A stretch of 64,000 nt of DNA from Pseudomonas sp. JUb42 (GCF_024807945.1 NZ_JANUFD010000016.1:146716-210715), one strand, 5' to 3'. Shown: positions 9,965 to 19,538, counted from the first letter of the stretch. Notes: a model not told the origin generated them from the letters alone. Numbers and translations are program-made.

Positions 9965-10180
9965 TTAATACAGACGAACGGCGCGGCGCTGTTCGCGCTG
10001 AACTTTCTTGGCGTGACGCTTAACAGCGGCTGCTGCTTTACGCTTACGCTCGGAAGTCGGCTTCTCGTAGAATTCGCGGCTACGAACTTCAGCCAGAACA
10101 CCGGCTTTTTCGCAGGAGCGCTTGAAACGACGCAGAGCTACGTCGAAGGGTTCGTTCTCTTTTACTTTGACGGCTGGCAT
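9965..10180 (-). CDS. rpsU: 30S ribosomal protein bS21
   Basis: A 71-residue, strongly basic small-subunit protein involved in initiation on mRNA. The sequence starts [20 protein letters not shown] and ends in the Arg/Lys-rich tail typical of bS21, at family length. First gene of the rpsU-dnaG-rpoD series; a GAGG ribosome site lies just upstream (AGGTAGCTCTGG on the minus strand). It is divergent from tsaD across a 197-bp intergenic region that must hold both promoters. Confidence 0.98.
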
Positions 10181-10377
10181 CCAGAGCTACCTTCATTCAT
10201 TACCGGGGTCAACGCCTCGTGCAAAGACTGCACTAAGTACGTCGGTTTTTAAGGGTTGCGGATGTTAACCCCTTGCCGCGAGGAATGCAAAGCCTCTGAT
10301 CGAAAACCGCTGGTCGGGGCCTTGGGCGGCGACTATCATGCGCGCCTTCGAATTCGGCCTCTAAAAGGCGTAGACCC

Positions 10378-11403
10378 ATGCTAGTACTGGGATTAGAAAC
10401 CTCTTGCGACGAAACCGGCGTCGCGCTCTACGACAGTGAGCGCGGGCTGTTGGCGGACGCATTGTTCAGTCAGATCGACCTGCACCGGGTATTCGGTGGC
10501 GTGGTGCCTGAGCTGGCATCGCGCGATCACGTCAAGCGCATGCTGCCCTTGATTCGCCAGGTGCTCGACGAGTCCGGCTGTGTCAGTGCAGACATTGACG
10601 CCATTGCCTATACGGCCGGTCCCGGCCTGGTCGGGGCCTTGCTGGTCGGGGCTTCCTGCGCCCAGGCGCTGGCCTTTGCCTGGGATGTACCGGCCCTCGG
10701 CGTGCACCATATGGAAGGCCATTTACTGGCACCGATGCTGGAAGAACAGCCGCCAGAGTTCCCGTTCGTCGCTTTGTTGGTTTCTGGTGGCCATACGCAG
10801 CTGGTTCGGGTCGATGGCATCGGTCTTTATGAGTTGTTGGGCGAGACCCTGGACGATGCCGCTGGCGAAGCGTTCGACAAGACCGCCAAGATGATGGGCA
10901 TGCAATACCCGGGCGGCCCTGAAATCGCCGCCAAGGCTGCCCTCGGCGTTGCCGGGCGCTTTACCTTTCCGCGGCCGATGACTGATCGGCCCGGTCTGGC
11001 CTTCAGCTTCAGCGGCCTGAAGACCTCGGCCCTGAACACCTGGCAGCAGTGCCAGAGCGCCGGGGACGACAGCGAGCAAACCCGTTGCGACATCTCGCTG
11101 GCCTTCCAGCAGGCGGTGGTGGAGACTCTGACCATCAAGTGCAAGCGCGCTCTCAAGCAGACCGGCCTCAAGCGCCTGGTCATTGCCGGTGGCGTGAGTG
11201 CCAACAAGTCGTTGCGTCAGTCGTTGGAAACGATGCTCGGCGAGCTCAAGGGCAATGTGTACTACGCCCGTCCCGAGTTCTGTACCGATAACGGTGCGAT
11301 GATCGCCTTCGCCGGTTGCCAGCGTTTGCTGGCCGGGCAGAAGCAGGATCTGAGCATTACCGTGCAGGCTCGCTGGCCGATGGAGCAGTTGCAGGGCCTA
11401 TAG
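10378..11403 (+). CDS. tsaD: tRNA N6-threonylcarbamoyladenosine transferase
   Basis: A 341-residue ASKHA-fold protein (formerly Gcp/YgjD) that transfers threonylcarbamoyl to A37 of ANN-decoding tRNAs, together with TsaB and TsaE. Visible marks are the N-terminal LGLETSCDETGVAL, the metal-binding motif HHMEGH (H111 and H115), the glycine-rich VSGGHTQLV, and GGVSANKSLR with FCTDNGAMIAF near the end. Full length. Divergent from rpsU, the same neighbourhood as in other pseudomonads; plsY converges from the right with a 14-nt gap. Confidence 0.98.
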   Translation: MLVLGLETSCDETGVALYDSERGLLADALFSQIDLHRVFGGVVPELASRDHVKRMLPLIRQVLDESGCVSADIDAIAYTAGPGLVGALLVGASCAQALAFAWDVPALGVHHMEGHLLAPMLEEQPPEFPFVALLVSGGHTQLVRVDGIGLYELLGETLDDAAGEAFDKTAKMMGMQYPGGPEIAAKAALGVAGRFTFPRPMTDRPGLAFSFSGLKTSALNTWQQCQSAGDDSEQTRCDISLAFQQAVVETLTIKCKRALKQTGLKRLVIAGGVSANKSLRQSLETMLGELKGNVYYARPEFCTDNGAMIAFAGCQRLLAGQKQDLSITVQARWPMEQLQGL

Positions 11404-11417
11404 TCACCGCATCAGAT

Positions 11418-11987
11418 TCAGAAGTGGCGTTCGCGCCCCGCGAGCAGGTCACGTAGATTGCCGCGATGACGCCAGACGATCAGCAGCACCAGAAAGCTGA
11501 TTGGCAGCAGGGTCAGCGGCGCTTTCCAGGCCAGCAGTGGCAAGGTCAGCGGGGTGGCGATCAGGGAGGCGAGTGAGCTGGTGCGGGTCAGGTAGAAGAC
11601 CAGCAGCCAGGCGCAGATTGCCAGCAGTGCGGCGGGCAGATACAGCGCCAGCAGCACTCCGGCGGCGGTGGCGACACCTTTGCCGCCGCGGAAGCGAAAG
11701 TACAACGGAAACAGATGGCCCAGTACGGCGCACAGGCCGAGCCAGGCCTGGTGTTCGGCATCCAGCCCTGCGAAACGGGCGATCAGGACCGGCAGCAGGC
11801 CTTTGCCCAGGTCGCCGAGCAGGGTCAGGACGGCGAGTTTCTTGCCGGCCAGACGCAACATATTGGTCGCGCCGGCATTGCCGGAGCCACTGGCACGCGG
11901 GTCTGGGCGACCATTGAGGCGACTGAGCACAATGGCGAAGGACAGTGAGCCAAGCAGGTAGGCGAAGATCGCCAGTGACCAAAACAT
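11418..11987 (-). CDS. plsY: Glycerol-3-phosphate acyltransferase
   Basis: A 189-residue inner-membrane enzyme that transfers acyl from acyl-phosphate to glycerol-3-phosphate, the first step of phospholipid synthesis. Five hydrophobic segments are visible. PlsY motifs are SGNAGATNMLR, GHLFPLYFRFRGGKG and TSSLASL. The frame opens at 11996, but ATG 11987 (MFWSLAI) matches the start of P. aeruginosa PlsY (MVWLLAI) and leaves GGA about ten bases upstream. Divergent from folB. Confidence 0.96.
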   Translation of the reverse strand: MFWSLAIFAYLLGSLSFAIVLSRLNGRPDPRASGSGNAGATNMLRLAGKKLAVLTLLGDLGKGLLPVLIARFAGLDAEHQAWLGLCAVLGHLFPLYFRFRGGKGVATAAGVLLALYLPAALLAICAWLLVFYLTRTSSLASLIATPLTLPLLAWKAPLTLLPISFLVLLIVWRHRGNLRDLLAGRERHF

Positions 11988-12061
11988 GCTAACCATTCCG
12001 GGCGAAGGTGCCCTGATTCTAACGGCGCATCGCGCCCTTGTCGTGCAGCGGAGAGTTGGGC

Positions 12062-12415
12062 TTGGACAGAGTTTTCATCGACGGTCTGGAAGTCGATACG
12101 GTGATCGGCGCCTATGACTGGGAGCGCAGCATTCGCCAGTGCCTGCGCCTGGACCTGAGCTTTGCCTGGGACAACCGCCCGGCGGCGGCCGGCGATGACC
12201 TGAGCAAGGCCCTGGACTACGCCAGCGTGTCTGCGCGCATCCAGGCCTTTGCCGAGACCGCGACCTTTGAGCTGGTGGAAACCTTCGCTGAGCGACTTGT
12301 CGAAGTGCTGATGAGCGAATTCCAGATTCCCTGGGTGCACCTCAAGCTAACCAAGCCCGGCGCTGTTGCAGCGGCCAAAGGCGTGGGCGTGGAGATCGAG
12401 CGCGGATGTCGCTAA
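12062..12415 (+). CDS. folB: Dihydroneopterin aldolase
   Basis: A 117-residue folate-pathway enzyme converting dihydroneopterin to 6-hydroxymethyl-dihydropterin and glycolaldehyde. DRVFIDGLEVDTVIGAYDWE at the start is typical of FolB, and the C-terminal KPGAVAAAKGVGVEIERG is the usual end. I chose TTG 12062 because GGAGAG lies 6 nt upstream and the length is then family-standard; an earlier TTG at 12038 has no such site. The 3' end overlaps folK by 10 nt, so the two are translated together, giving consecutive steps of the pathway. Confidence 0.95.
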   Translation: MDRVFIDGLEVDTVIGAYDWERSIRQCLRLDLSFAWDNRPAAAGDDLSKALDYASVSARIQAFAETATFELVETFAERLVEVLMSEFQIPWVHLKLTKPGAVAAAKGVGVEIERGCR

Positions 12416-12924
12416 CCCGGATTTACCTTGGACTGGGCAGTAATATTGATCGCGAAAAGCACCTGATTGCAGGGCTTGAGGCGCTGGATGGCTTCGTCAG
12501 TCAGATGACCTGCTCGGCGGTCTTTGAAAGCCACCCGGTGGGTATCAAGAGCGGCCCGTTCTTCAATCTGGTGGTTACCGGCCTGACCGACCTGCCGTTA
12601 ATGGAACTGGACCGTCGGCTCAAGTTCATCGAAGCCGATAACGGCCGCTACGCGCCGGATCGCAAGGGCCTGCCCCTGGATATCGATGTGCTGCTGTATG
12701 GCGAGCAGGTGGGTAATTTCGACGGCTTGATCTTGCCTCGCGCGGAAATTCTCAAGAACGCCTTTGTCTTGCAGCCTTTGGCGCTGATTGCCCCGGACAG
12801 ATTGCATCCGGGGGTGAATATCGCGTTTTCCACCCTTTGGAGTGAGGCGCAGATCGACCAGCAGTTGTGGCCGGTTGCGTTTGAATGGCGTGGTGTTCAG
12901 CTGACACCCAAAGGCATGTTGTAA
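12406..12924 (+). CDS. folK: 2-amino-4-hydroxy-6-hydroxymethyldihydropteridine pyrophosphokinase
   Basis: A 172-residue kinase that pyrophosphorylates the FolB product using ATP. IYLGLGSNIDREKHL opens the protein and the signature GRYAPDRKGLPLDIDVLLYG is complete, including the DxD metal ligands. The C-terminal 15 residues (FEWRGVQLTPKGML) extend slightly beyond the shortest homologues. Start at ATG 12406 inside the last codons of folB. A REPIN follows directly after the stop. Confidence 0.95.
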   Translation: MSLTRIYLGLGSNIDREKHLIAGLEALDGFVSQMTCSAVFESHPVGIKSGPFFNLVVTGLTDLPLMELDRRLKFIEADNGRYAPDRKGLPLDIDVLLYGEQVGNFDGLILPRAEILKNAFVLQPLALIAPDRLHPGVNIAFSTLWSEAQIDQQLWPVAFEWRGVQLTPKGML

Positions 12925-12934
12925 CAGTGATCTG

Positions 12935-13015
12935 TTGGAGCCGGGCTTGCCCGCGAAAAACGATGATGCGGTATGCCTGAAACATCGTCCCGTCCAATTC
13001 GCGGGCAAGCCTCGC
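12935..13015. repeat. REPIN, GGGCTTGCCCGCGAA type
   Basis: GGAGCCGGGCTTGCCCGCGAA-type arm at about 12938-12956 and its near inverse TTCGCGGGCAAGCC at 12998-13011 enclose about 40 bp. This is the paired-REP form (REPIN) frequent in P. fluorescens. It lies between the convergent folK and cca stops. Confidence 0.88.
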
Positions 13016-13031
13016 GCCAACGGCATGTCGA

Positions 13032-14258
13032 TTAGCTGTGTTCTGCCTTGTAGATCTTCAAGGCATCCAGCCGTTCGCTCTTCAGCGCTTCGCCAAGTTC
13101 CTGCCCCTTCAAACCCTTCTCCAGCAGCGGTTGCACCGAGACTGCCCGTGCCGCCAGTGCGGCGCTGCGCAGGTATTCGGCCTGTGGATAACTGCGCTCC
13201 TCGAAGCCGTCGCGGCCACGGGCATCCATCTCGCAGGCGATGACGAACTCTTCGAAGCGCTGCGGTCGGCGGTAGACGTCGAAACTTTGCAGCAGCTCCA
13301 GCAGGGTCGAGGGCTTGAGCTCCAGAGCGCGATGGCCGTGGGTGTGATACTGGCAGACCAATAGCGCCAGTTCCTGGCAATCCCGTGGCACCTTGAAACG
13401 CTCATTGACAGCTTTTACCAGGCGCAGGCCCGTGTGCTCATGGGCGATGTGGCGCGGCCATTCGGCTTCTGGCGTCAGGCCCTTGCCCAGGTCGTGCACC
13501 AGGCAGGCCCAGCGCACGCTCAAGGGTTGTTTGAAGCGCGCCGATTGCGCCAGCACGCTGAGCACATGGGCGCCGGTGTCGATTTCGGGGTGGTGAGCGG
13601 CGGGTTGCGGCACGCCGAACAGGGCGTCGACTTCCGGCAGCAATTCCTTGAGGGCGCCGCAATCGCGCAGAACCTGGATGAACACCTGTGGGTGGTCTTC
13701 CATCAGCGCACGGGAAATTTCCTTCCAGCAGCGTTCGGGTGTCAGGGCGTGAAGTTCGCCTGATTCGCTGAGCTGACGCATCAGTTCAAGGGTCTCAGGG
13801 GCGATGCGGAAACCGTCGGCGGCATAGCGCGCGGCGAAGCGGGCGACACGCAGCACCCGCAAAGGATCTTCGGCGAACGCCGGGGAAACGTGGCGTAAAA
13901 TTCGCGCTTCAAGATCCTGTTGGCCATGGTAGGGGTCGGTCAAATTGCCGTCTTTATCTTCGGCCATGGCATTGATAGTCAGGTCGCGGCGGATCAGGTC
14001 CTGCTCAAGGGTGACTTCGGGGCTGGCGTGGAAAACGAAGCCGCCGTAACCCTTGCCGTTCTTGCGTTCGGTGCGGGCCAGGGCGTGCTCTTCACCCGTC
14101 AGCGGGTGGAGGAAAACCGGAAAATCCGTGCCCACCGGGCGGTAGCCCTTGACCAGCATTTCATCGGTGGTAGCGCCGACCACAACCCAGTCGATATCAG
14201 TGACCGGTTTACCCAGCAGGCGATCACGTACGGCACCGCCAACTTTATAAATCTGCAT
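13032..14258 (-). CDS. cca: CCA tRNA nucleotidyltransferase (multifunctional type)
   Basis: A 408-residue enzyme that adds or repairs the 3' CCA of tRNAs. The class-II nucleotidyltransferase core shows KVGGAVRD (residues 5-12) and the metal-binding DID (20-22), with RRDLTINAMA and the RVLRVARFAARY segment. A C-terminal HD domain (ACLVHDLGKG) places it with gamma-proteobacterial multifunctional enzymes that also have phosphatase activity. ATG 14258 is used because CGGAGG lies 6 nt upstream and the protein starts MQIYKVGG; the frame is open to 14345. Upstream neighbour is spoVR, 99 bp away. Confidence 0.96.
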   Translation of the reverse strand: MQIYKVGGAVRDRLLGKPVTDIDWVVVGATTDEMLVKGYRPVGTDFPVFLHPLTGEEHALARTERKNGKGYGGFVFHASPEVTLEQDLIRRDLTINAMAEDKDGNLTDPYHGQQDLEARILRHVSPAFAEDPLRVLRVARFAARYAADGFRIAPETLELMRQLSESGELHALTPERCWKEISRALMEDHPQVFIQVLRDCGALKELLPEVDALFGVPQPAAHHPEIDTGAHVLSVLAQSARFKQPLSVRWACLVHDLGKGLTPEAEWPRHIAHEHTGLRLVKAVNERFKVPRDCQELALLVCQYHTHGHRALELKPSTLLELLQSFDVYRRPQRFEEFVIACEMDARGRDGFEERSYPQAEYLRSAALAARAVSVQPLLEKGLKGQELGEALKSERLDALKIYKAEHS

Positions 14259-14357
14259 AAAAAACCTCCGTGAGGACGACAGGATAAACCTTGTCGCCTT
14301 CAGGGAGGTTAAAAGCGGTTGATGACCTGATATCGATCGGGTCATTGAGACCGGACG

Positions 14358-15920
14358 CTAGAGGTGAACGACCGCCAAATCAAGCCGGGGATATTCACTA
14401 TCAGGGTGCTCACTTCTCGGTGGAACATGGTGGGTCTTCATCACTTGATCGCCTTGCAGGGTCTCCAGATGAATGTCGAAACCCCACAAACGGTGCAGGT
14501 GCTTGAGCACTTCGTCCGTGGAGTCGCCCAAGGGTTTACGGTCGTGTTGTTGGTGGCGCAGGGTCAGCGAACGGTCGCCGCGGCGGTCGATGCTGTAGAT
14601 CTGCACGTTGGGTTCGCGGTTGCCCAGGTTGTATTGCGCGGCAAGGGTTTCGCGAATGGTGCGATAACCCGGTTCGTCATGAATGGCCGGTACCAGCAGG
14701 TCGTCCTTCTGGTCGTCGTCCATGATGCTGAACAGCTTGAGGTCACGAATGACCTTGGGCGACAGGTACTGCAGGATGAAGCTCTCGTCCTTGAAGCTGC
14801 TCATGGCGAATTTGATGGTGGCCAGCCAGTCGCCACCAGCGATGTCCGGGAACCAGCGGTAGTCTTCCTCGGTGGGTTTTTCACAGATGCGACGGATGTC
14901 CTGATACATGGCAAACCCGAGGGTGTAAGGGTTGATGCCACTGTAGTAGGGGCTGTCGAAGCCTGGCTGGTAGATCACGCTGGTGTGAGAGGTGAGAAAC
15001 TCCATCATGAAGCCGTCAGTGACCAGGCCTTCGTCGTACAGGTCATTCATCAGCGTGTAGTGCCAGAATGTCGCCCAACCCTCGTTCATCACCTGGGTCT
15101 GGCGCTGCGGGTAGAAGTACTGCGCGATCTTGCGCACGATGCGCACCACTTCACGCTGCCAGGGCTCCAGCAACGGCGCGTGTTTCTCGATGAAGTAGAG
15201 AATGTTCTCCTGGGGTTCGGACGGAAACCGGGCATTGTCCTCCTTGTTGTTCTTGTCGGCGCTTTTCGGGATGGTGCGCCACAGGTCGTTGATCTGTTTC
15301 TGCAGGTGCTCTTCACGGTCCTTCTGCCGGCGCCGTTCTTCTTCGGCGGAAATCGGGTAAGGCCGTTTGTAGCGGTCGACGCCGTAGTTCATCAGCGCGT
15401 GGCAGGAGTCGAGCAGGTCCTCCACGGCGTCGATGCCATGGCGTTCCTCGCACTGCATGATGTACTGCTTGGCGAATACCAGGTAATCGATGATCGAGCT
15501 GGCGTCAGTCCAGGTGCGGAACAGGTAGTTGCCCTTGAAGAAGCTGTTATGCCCGTAGCAGGCATGGGCCACCACCAGAGCCTGCATGCAGATGGTGTTT
15601 TCTTCCATCAGATAGGCGATGCAGGGATCGGAGTTGATAACGATCTCGTAGGCCAGCCCCATCTGGCCTCGCGAGTAGGATTTTTCCGTGCTGAGAAAGT
15701 GTTTGCCGTAGGACCAGTGGTGATAGCCAAGAGGCATCCCCACCGAGGCATACGCATCCATCATCTGCTCGGCTGTAATCACTTCAATCTGGTTGGGATA
15801 GGTATCCAGGGCATAACGCTCGGCGATACGGCTGATTTCGCGGTCGTAAGCCTGGATCAGTTCGAATGTCCACTCGGAACCCGTGGAGAGGGGTTGGCGC
15901 TTCTGCTCTCTAGCGGTCAT
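14358..15920 (-). CDS. SpoVR family protein (YcgB)
   Basis: A 520-residue soluble protein of the SpoVR/YcgB family; biochemical role unknown. Family marks are a wholly helical N-terminal half with HHWSYGKHFLSTE and AYLMEENTICMQALVVAH, then the conserved MNEGWATFWHY. Third gene of the prkA-yeaH-spoVR set, overlapping yeaH by 4 nt (ATGA), so expression is coupled. In enterobacteria the counterparts are induced by RpoS and nitrogen stress; I see no promoter of its own. Full length with no obvious defect. Confidence 0.93.
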   Translation of the reverse strand: MTAREQKRQPLSTGSEWTFELIQAYDREISRIAERYALDTYPNQIEVITAEQMMDAYASVGMPLGYHHWSYGKHFLSTEKSYSRGQMGLAYEIVINSDPCIAYLMEENTICMQALVVAHACYGHNSFFKGNYLFRTWTDASSIIDYLVFAKQYIMQCEERHGIDAVEDLLDSCHALMNYGVDRYKRPYPISAEEERRRQKDREEHLQKQINDLWRTIPKSADKNNKEDNARFPSEPQENILYFIEKHAPLLEPWQREVVRIVRKIAQYFYPQRQTQVMNEGWATFWHYTLMNDLYDEGLVTDGFMMEFLTSHTSVIYQPGFDSPYYSGINPYTLGFAMYQDIRRICEKPTEEDYRWFPDIAGGDWLATIKFAMSSFKDESFILQYLSPKVIRDLKLFSIMDDDQKDDLLVPAIHDEPGYRTIRETLAAQYNLGNREPNVQIYSIDRRGDRSLTLRHQQHDRKPLGDSTDEVLKHLHRLWGFDIHLETLQGDQVMKTHHVPPRSEHPDSEYPRLDLAVVHL

Positions 15921-17188
15921 GTCACTAACCTGCGCTGGAAGAGTTCACGGAATACCGGATAGATATCACCGGCAGAGACCAGCTGTTGCTGGGCGAAGGT
16001 GTCGGCAAAGGCTTCACCGATACGCTCGTATTCGAACCACAAAGCCTGATGTTCGCGCGGCGTGATTTCCACATAGGTGTAGTACTGCACGAAGGGCATG
16101 ATCTGTTTGATCAGGATGTCGCGACAGATCGGTGAGTCATCGTTCCAGTTGTCGCCGTCGGAGGCCTGGGCGGCGTAGATGTTCCAGTCGCTGGCCGGAT
16201 AGCGTTCAGCCATGATTTCCTGCATCAGTTTCAGGGCGCTGGAAACGATGGTGCCGCCGGTTTCCCGTGAATAGAAGAATTCTTCTTCATCGACTTCCCG
16301 GGCGCTGGTGTGATGGCGGATGAACACGACTTCGATCTTGTCGTAGTTCCGCTTGAGAAACAGATACAGCAGGATGAAGAAGCGCTTGGCAATGTCCTTC
16401 GTCGCTTGGGTCATGGAGCCAGAGACGTCCATCAGGCAGAACATCACTGCCTTGGAGCTGGGGTTGGGTTGCTTGACCAACAGGTTGTACTTGAGGTCGA
16501 AGGTATCGAGGTACGGGACGCGACGGATACGCGCCTTCAGGCGTTCGATTTCGCTCTCGAGTTTCTGAATATCGCCGAAGTTGTCCGGTTCTTCGCGTTT
16601 CAGGCGATCCAGTTCGCTTACTGCTTCCTTGAGCTTGCCGCGGCTGCTGCCGGACAGGGCGATGCGCCGGGCGTGGGCCGAGCGCAGGGTGCGGATGATG
16701 TTAATGCGCGCGGGATTGCCTTCGTTGCTGATGCCGGCACGAACGGTCTTGAAGGTCTCGGTGCCGACCAGATTGCGTTTGACCAGGTTGGGCAGTTCCA
16801 GGTCCTCGAACATGAATTCGAGGAATTCTTCCTGGGTGATCTGGAAAACGAATTCATCCATGCCTTCGCCGGAGTTGCTCGCCTTGCCTGCGCCCTTGCC
16901 GCCACCGCCGCCTTGCGGACGGGCGATGTGTTCGCCAGTGGTGAATTCCTTGTTGCCGGGGTGAACGACGGTCTGCTTGCCGCCACGGCCATGGTGAAGC
17001 ACCGGTTCGTCGATATCGCGACCGGGAATGCTGATCTGCTCGCCATGTTCCATATCGGTGATGGAGCGGCGGCTGACGGCTTCTTCGACTGCTTTCTTGA
17101 TGTGGTCACGATAGCGTCGCAGGAAGCGCTGACGGTTTACCGTGCTCTTGTTCTTGCCATTTAGGCGTCGGTCGATCACATAGCTCAT
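15917..17188 (-). CDS. YeaH/YhbH family protein (DUF444), von Willebrand A-like
   Basis: A 423-residue protein. The N-terminal part is basic with RRYRDHIKKAV, followed by a glycine-rich stretch near residues 93-105 (PQGGGGGKGAGK). The C-terminal half is a von Willebrand A-like domain with the metal-site motif DVSGSM and a later RETGGTIVSSAL. Proteins of this family accompany the PrkA kinase and SpoVR; a scaffold or substrate role has been suggested but is not settled. Overlaps spoVR by 4 nt and lies 139 bp after prkA, with an inverted-repeat element between them. Confidence 0.93.
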   Translation of the reverse strand: MSYVIDRRLNGKNKSTVNRQRFLRRYRDHIKKAVEEAVSRRSITDMEHGEQISIPGRDIDEPVLHHGRGGKQTVVHPGNKEFTTGEHIARPQGGGGGKGAGKASNSGEGMDEFVFQITQEEFLEFMFEDLELPNLVKRNLVGTETFKTVRAGISNEGNPARINIIRTLRSAHARRIALSGSSRGKLKEAVSELDRLKREEPDNFGDIQKLESEIERLKARIRRVPYLDTFDLKYNLLVKQPNPSSKAVMFCLMDVSGSMTQATKDIAKRFFILLYLFLKRNYDKIEVVFIRHHTSAREVDEEEFFYSRETGGTIVSSALKLMQEIMAERYPASDWNIYAAQASDGDNWNDDSPICRDILIKQIMPFVQYYTYVEITPREHQALWFEYERIGEAFADTFAQQQLVSAGDIYPVFRELFQRRLVT

Positions 17189-17203
17189 CTGGAGCCCTCC
17201 GGG

Positions 17204-17327
17204 CAGCTTCCAGTTACAAGCTTCAAGCTGCAGGCCTGAAGCTTACAAAGCAAGCGGTCACATAACCCGAGCCTCGAACGCACCTAAGGCCCGCTCGAGG
17301 CTAGTAGCTTGCCGCTTGCCGCTGCCT
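17204..17327. repeat. AAGCTT-rich inverted-repeat element between prkA and yeaH
   Basis: Contains the perfect inverted pair AAGCTTCA (17218-17225) / TGAAGCTT (17237-17244), a second pair AGCCTCGA (17270-17277) / TCGAGGCT (17295-17302), and a terminal AGCTTGCCGCTTGCCGCTG. The word content matches the elements at 58.9 kb and 63.5 kb. Within the operon it might form an mRNA structure that lowers downstream expression. Confidence 0.6.
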
Positions 17328-19250
17328 TTACTGCGACTTCCTAACGCGCAGATACCATTCGGACAGAAGCCGTACCTGTTTGTCGGTATAGCCTCGTTCG
17401 ACCATCCTGGTAACAAAGTCGTTGTGTTTCTGTTGGTCCTCTTTGCTGGCCTTGGCGTTGAAGCTGATGACCGGCAGCAAGTCCTCGGTGTTGGAGAACA
17501 TTTTCTTCTCGATCACCACCCGCAGCTTCTCGTAGCTGAGCCAGGTCGGGTTCTTGCCGTTGTTGTTGGCGCGGGCGCGCAGGACGAAGTTGACGATTTC
17601 GTTGCGGAAATCCTTCGGATTGCTGATGCCGGCCGGTTTTTCGATTTTCTCCAGTTCTTCGTTCAGCGCGACGCGATTGAGAATCTCGCCGGTTTCCGGA
17701 TCGCGGTATTCCTGATCCTGAATCCAGAAGTCCGCGTACAGCACGTAGCGATCGAAGATGTTCTGGCCGTATTCGCTGTAGGACTCCAGGTATGCGGTCT
17801 GGATTTCCTTGCCAATGAACTCGATATAGCGCGGTGCCAGGTATTCCTTGATAAAGCGCAGATAGCGCTCGCGGGTTTCGGCCTGGAATTGCTCCTGCTC
17901 GATCTGCTGCTCCAGCACATACAGCAGGTGCACCGGGTTGGCAGCGATTTCATGGGGGTCGAAGTTGAAGACCTTGGACAGGATCTTGAACGCGAAGCGA
18001 GTGGAAAGACCGTTCATGCCTTCATCGACGCCGGCGCTGTCACGGTATTCCTGAATCGACTTGGCTTTTGGATCGGTGTCCTTGAGGTTTTCGCCGTCGT
18101 ACACGCGCATCTTCGAGTAGATGTTCGAGTTATCGGGCTCCTTGAGGCGCGACAGCGTGGTGAACTGCGCCAGCATTTTCAGGGTGTCCGGCGCGCAATG
18201 AGCCTTGGACAGGGAGCTGTTGAACAGAAGCTTGTCGTAGATCTTGATTTCGTCGCTGACACGCAAGCAGTACGGCACCTTGACGATGTAGATCCGGTCG
18301 ATGAAAGCTTCGTTGTTCTTGTTGTTACGGAAACTGTGCCATTCCGATTCGTTGGAGTGGGCCAGCAGGATGCCGGTGAACGGGATCGCGCCCAAGCCTT
18401 CGGTACTGTTGTAGTTACCTTCCTGGGTGGCGGTAAGCAGTGGGTGCAGCACCTTGATCGGCGCCTTGAACATCTCGACGAATTCCATCAGCCCCTGGTT
18501 GGCCCGGCACAATGCGCCCGAATAGCTGTAGGCGTCCGCGTCGTTCTGTGGGAATTCTTCAAGTTTGCGGATATCGACCTTACCGACCAGAGCGGAAATG
18601 TCCTGGTTGTTCTCATCGCCCGGTTCAGTCTTGGCCACAGCGATCTGGTTGAGGATCGATGGATAGAGTTTGACTACCTTGAACTGGCTGATATCGCCCC
18701 CGAACTCAGCCAGGCGTTTGGTCGCCCAGGGCGACATGATGGTGCTTAGGTAGCGTCGCGGAATACCGAAGTCTTCTTCGAGGATTGCGCCGTCTTCGGT
18801 GGCATTGAACAGCCCCAGGGGCGATTCGAATACCGGCGAGCCTTTGATAGCGTAGAAGGGGACTTTTTCAATCAGTTGTTTGAGTTTTTCAGCCAGAGAC
18901 GACTTACCACCGCCGACCGGGCCAAGCAGGTAGAGGATCTGTTTCTTTTCTTCCAGGCCTTGGGCGGCATGGCGGAAATACGAGACGATCTGGTCGATGC
19001 ATTCTTCCATGCCATGGAAGTCGGCAAAGGCCGGATAGCGCCGGATGACCTTGTTGGAGAAGATTCGAGAAAGACGCGAGTTGGTCGACGTGTCGAGCAA
19101 CTCAGGCTCGCCAATGGCCAGCAGAAGACGTTCTGCCGCAGAGGCGTATGCGCTGCGATCCTGTTTGCAGAGCTCTAAGTACTCCTGTAGCGAGAGCTCT
19201 TCCTGGCGTGTCGATTCAAAGCGTTGTTGGAAGTGGCTAAAAATACTCAT
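17328..19250 (-). CDS. prkA: PrkA family serine protein kinase
   Basis: A 640-residue protein (YeaG in E. coli) with an AAA-like N-terminal domain, Walker A GPVGGGKSSLAEK near residues 112-124, and a C-terminal kinase-related domain. It phosphorylates serine on itself and partner proteins under starvation stress, according to work on homologues. The start MSIFSHFQQRFE has GAGGTGACGTC just upstream, giving a strong ribosome site. First gene of the prkA-yeaH-spoVR series. Upstream (19251-19538) I see only a 6-2-6 palindrome GCCGGT/ACCGGC at 19374-19387 and no convincing -24/-12 site. Confidence 0.95.
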   Translation of the reverse strand: MSIFSHFQQRFESTRQEELSLQEYLELCKQDRSAYASAAERLLLAIGEPELLDTSTNSRLSRIFSNKVIRRYPAFADFHGMEECIDQIVSYFRHAAQGLEEKKQILYLLGPVGGGKSSLAEKLKQLIEKVPFYAIKGSPVFESPLGLFNATEDGAILEEDFGIPRRYLSTIMSPWATKRLAEFGGDISQFKVVKLYPSILNQIAVAKTEPGDENNQDISALVGKVDIRKLEEFPQNDADAYSYSGALCRANQGLMEFVEMFKAPIKVLHPLLTATQEGNYNSTEGLGAIPFTGILLAHSNESEWHSFRNNKNNEAFIDRIYIVKVPYCLRVSDEIKIYDKLLFNSSLSKAHCAPDTLKMLAQFTTLSRLKEPDNSNIYSKMRVYDGENLKDTDPKAKSIQEYRDSAGVDEGMNGLSTRFAFKILSKVFNFDPHEIAANPVHLLYVLEQQIEQEQFQAETRERYLRFIKEYLAPRYIEFIGKEIQTAYLESYSEYGQNIFDRYVLYADFWIQDQEYRDPETGEILNRVALNEELEKIEKPAGISNPKDFRNEIVNFVLRARANNNGKNPTWLSYEKLRVVIEKKMFSNTEDLLPVISFNAKASKEDQQKHNDFVTRMVERGYTDKQVRLLSEWYLRVRKSQ

Positions 19251-19538
19251 GACGTCACCTCGCTCGATACGTGGAGCCGGCGGCGGATCGTCAGTCGATG
19301 CTGGCAGCAGCTGAGTATCCAGATGCCGTTTACCCCCCAGAACACCATAAAAGTAACTACCGATGACCCACGCGCCGGTGTACCGGCTCTCCCCTGATTA
19401 CGGATGGCCTGAGGCTAAGGATAGTTCGGAATCGCGAAGATAAAGAAGGGATGAGCGATAAGTCAGGCCGACCGCTGGTCAGTTCGGGCGCGAACCCGCG
19501 TAGAACACGGGTTCGAGAGGCATAAATTTTTTTTCAGA

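Noticed and set aside
11825..12340. Minus-strand frame over the plsY start and folB
   Set aside because: Overlaps both real genes and the intergenic promoter region; Gln/His/Gly-rich translation typical of antisense frames.
12598..13380. 260-codon minus-strand frame over folK, the REPIN and the end of cca
   Set aside because: Spans a repeat and two real genes; no homology signal.
14364..15962. 532-codon open frame antisense to spoVR
   Set aside because: Shadow of the real gene; low-complexity Val/Gly/Asp/His-rich translation with no recognisable fold.
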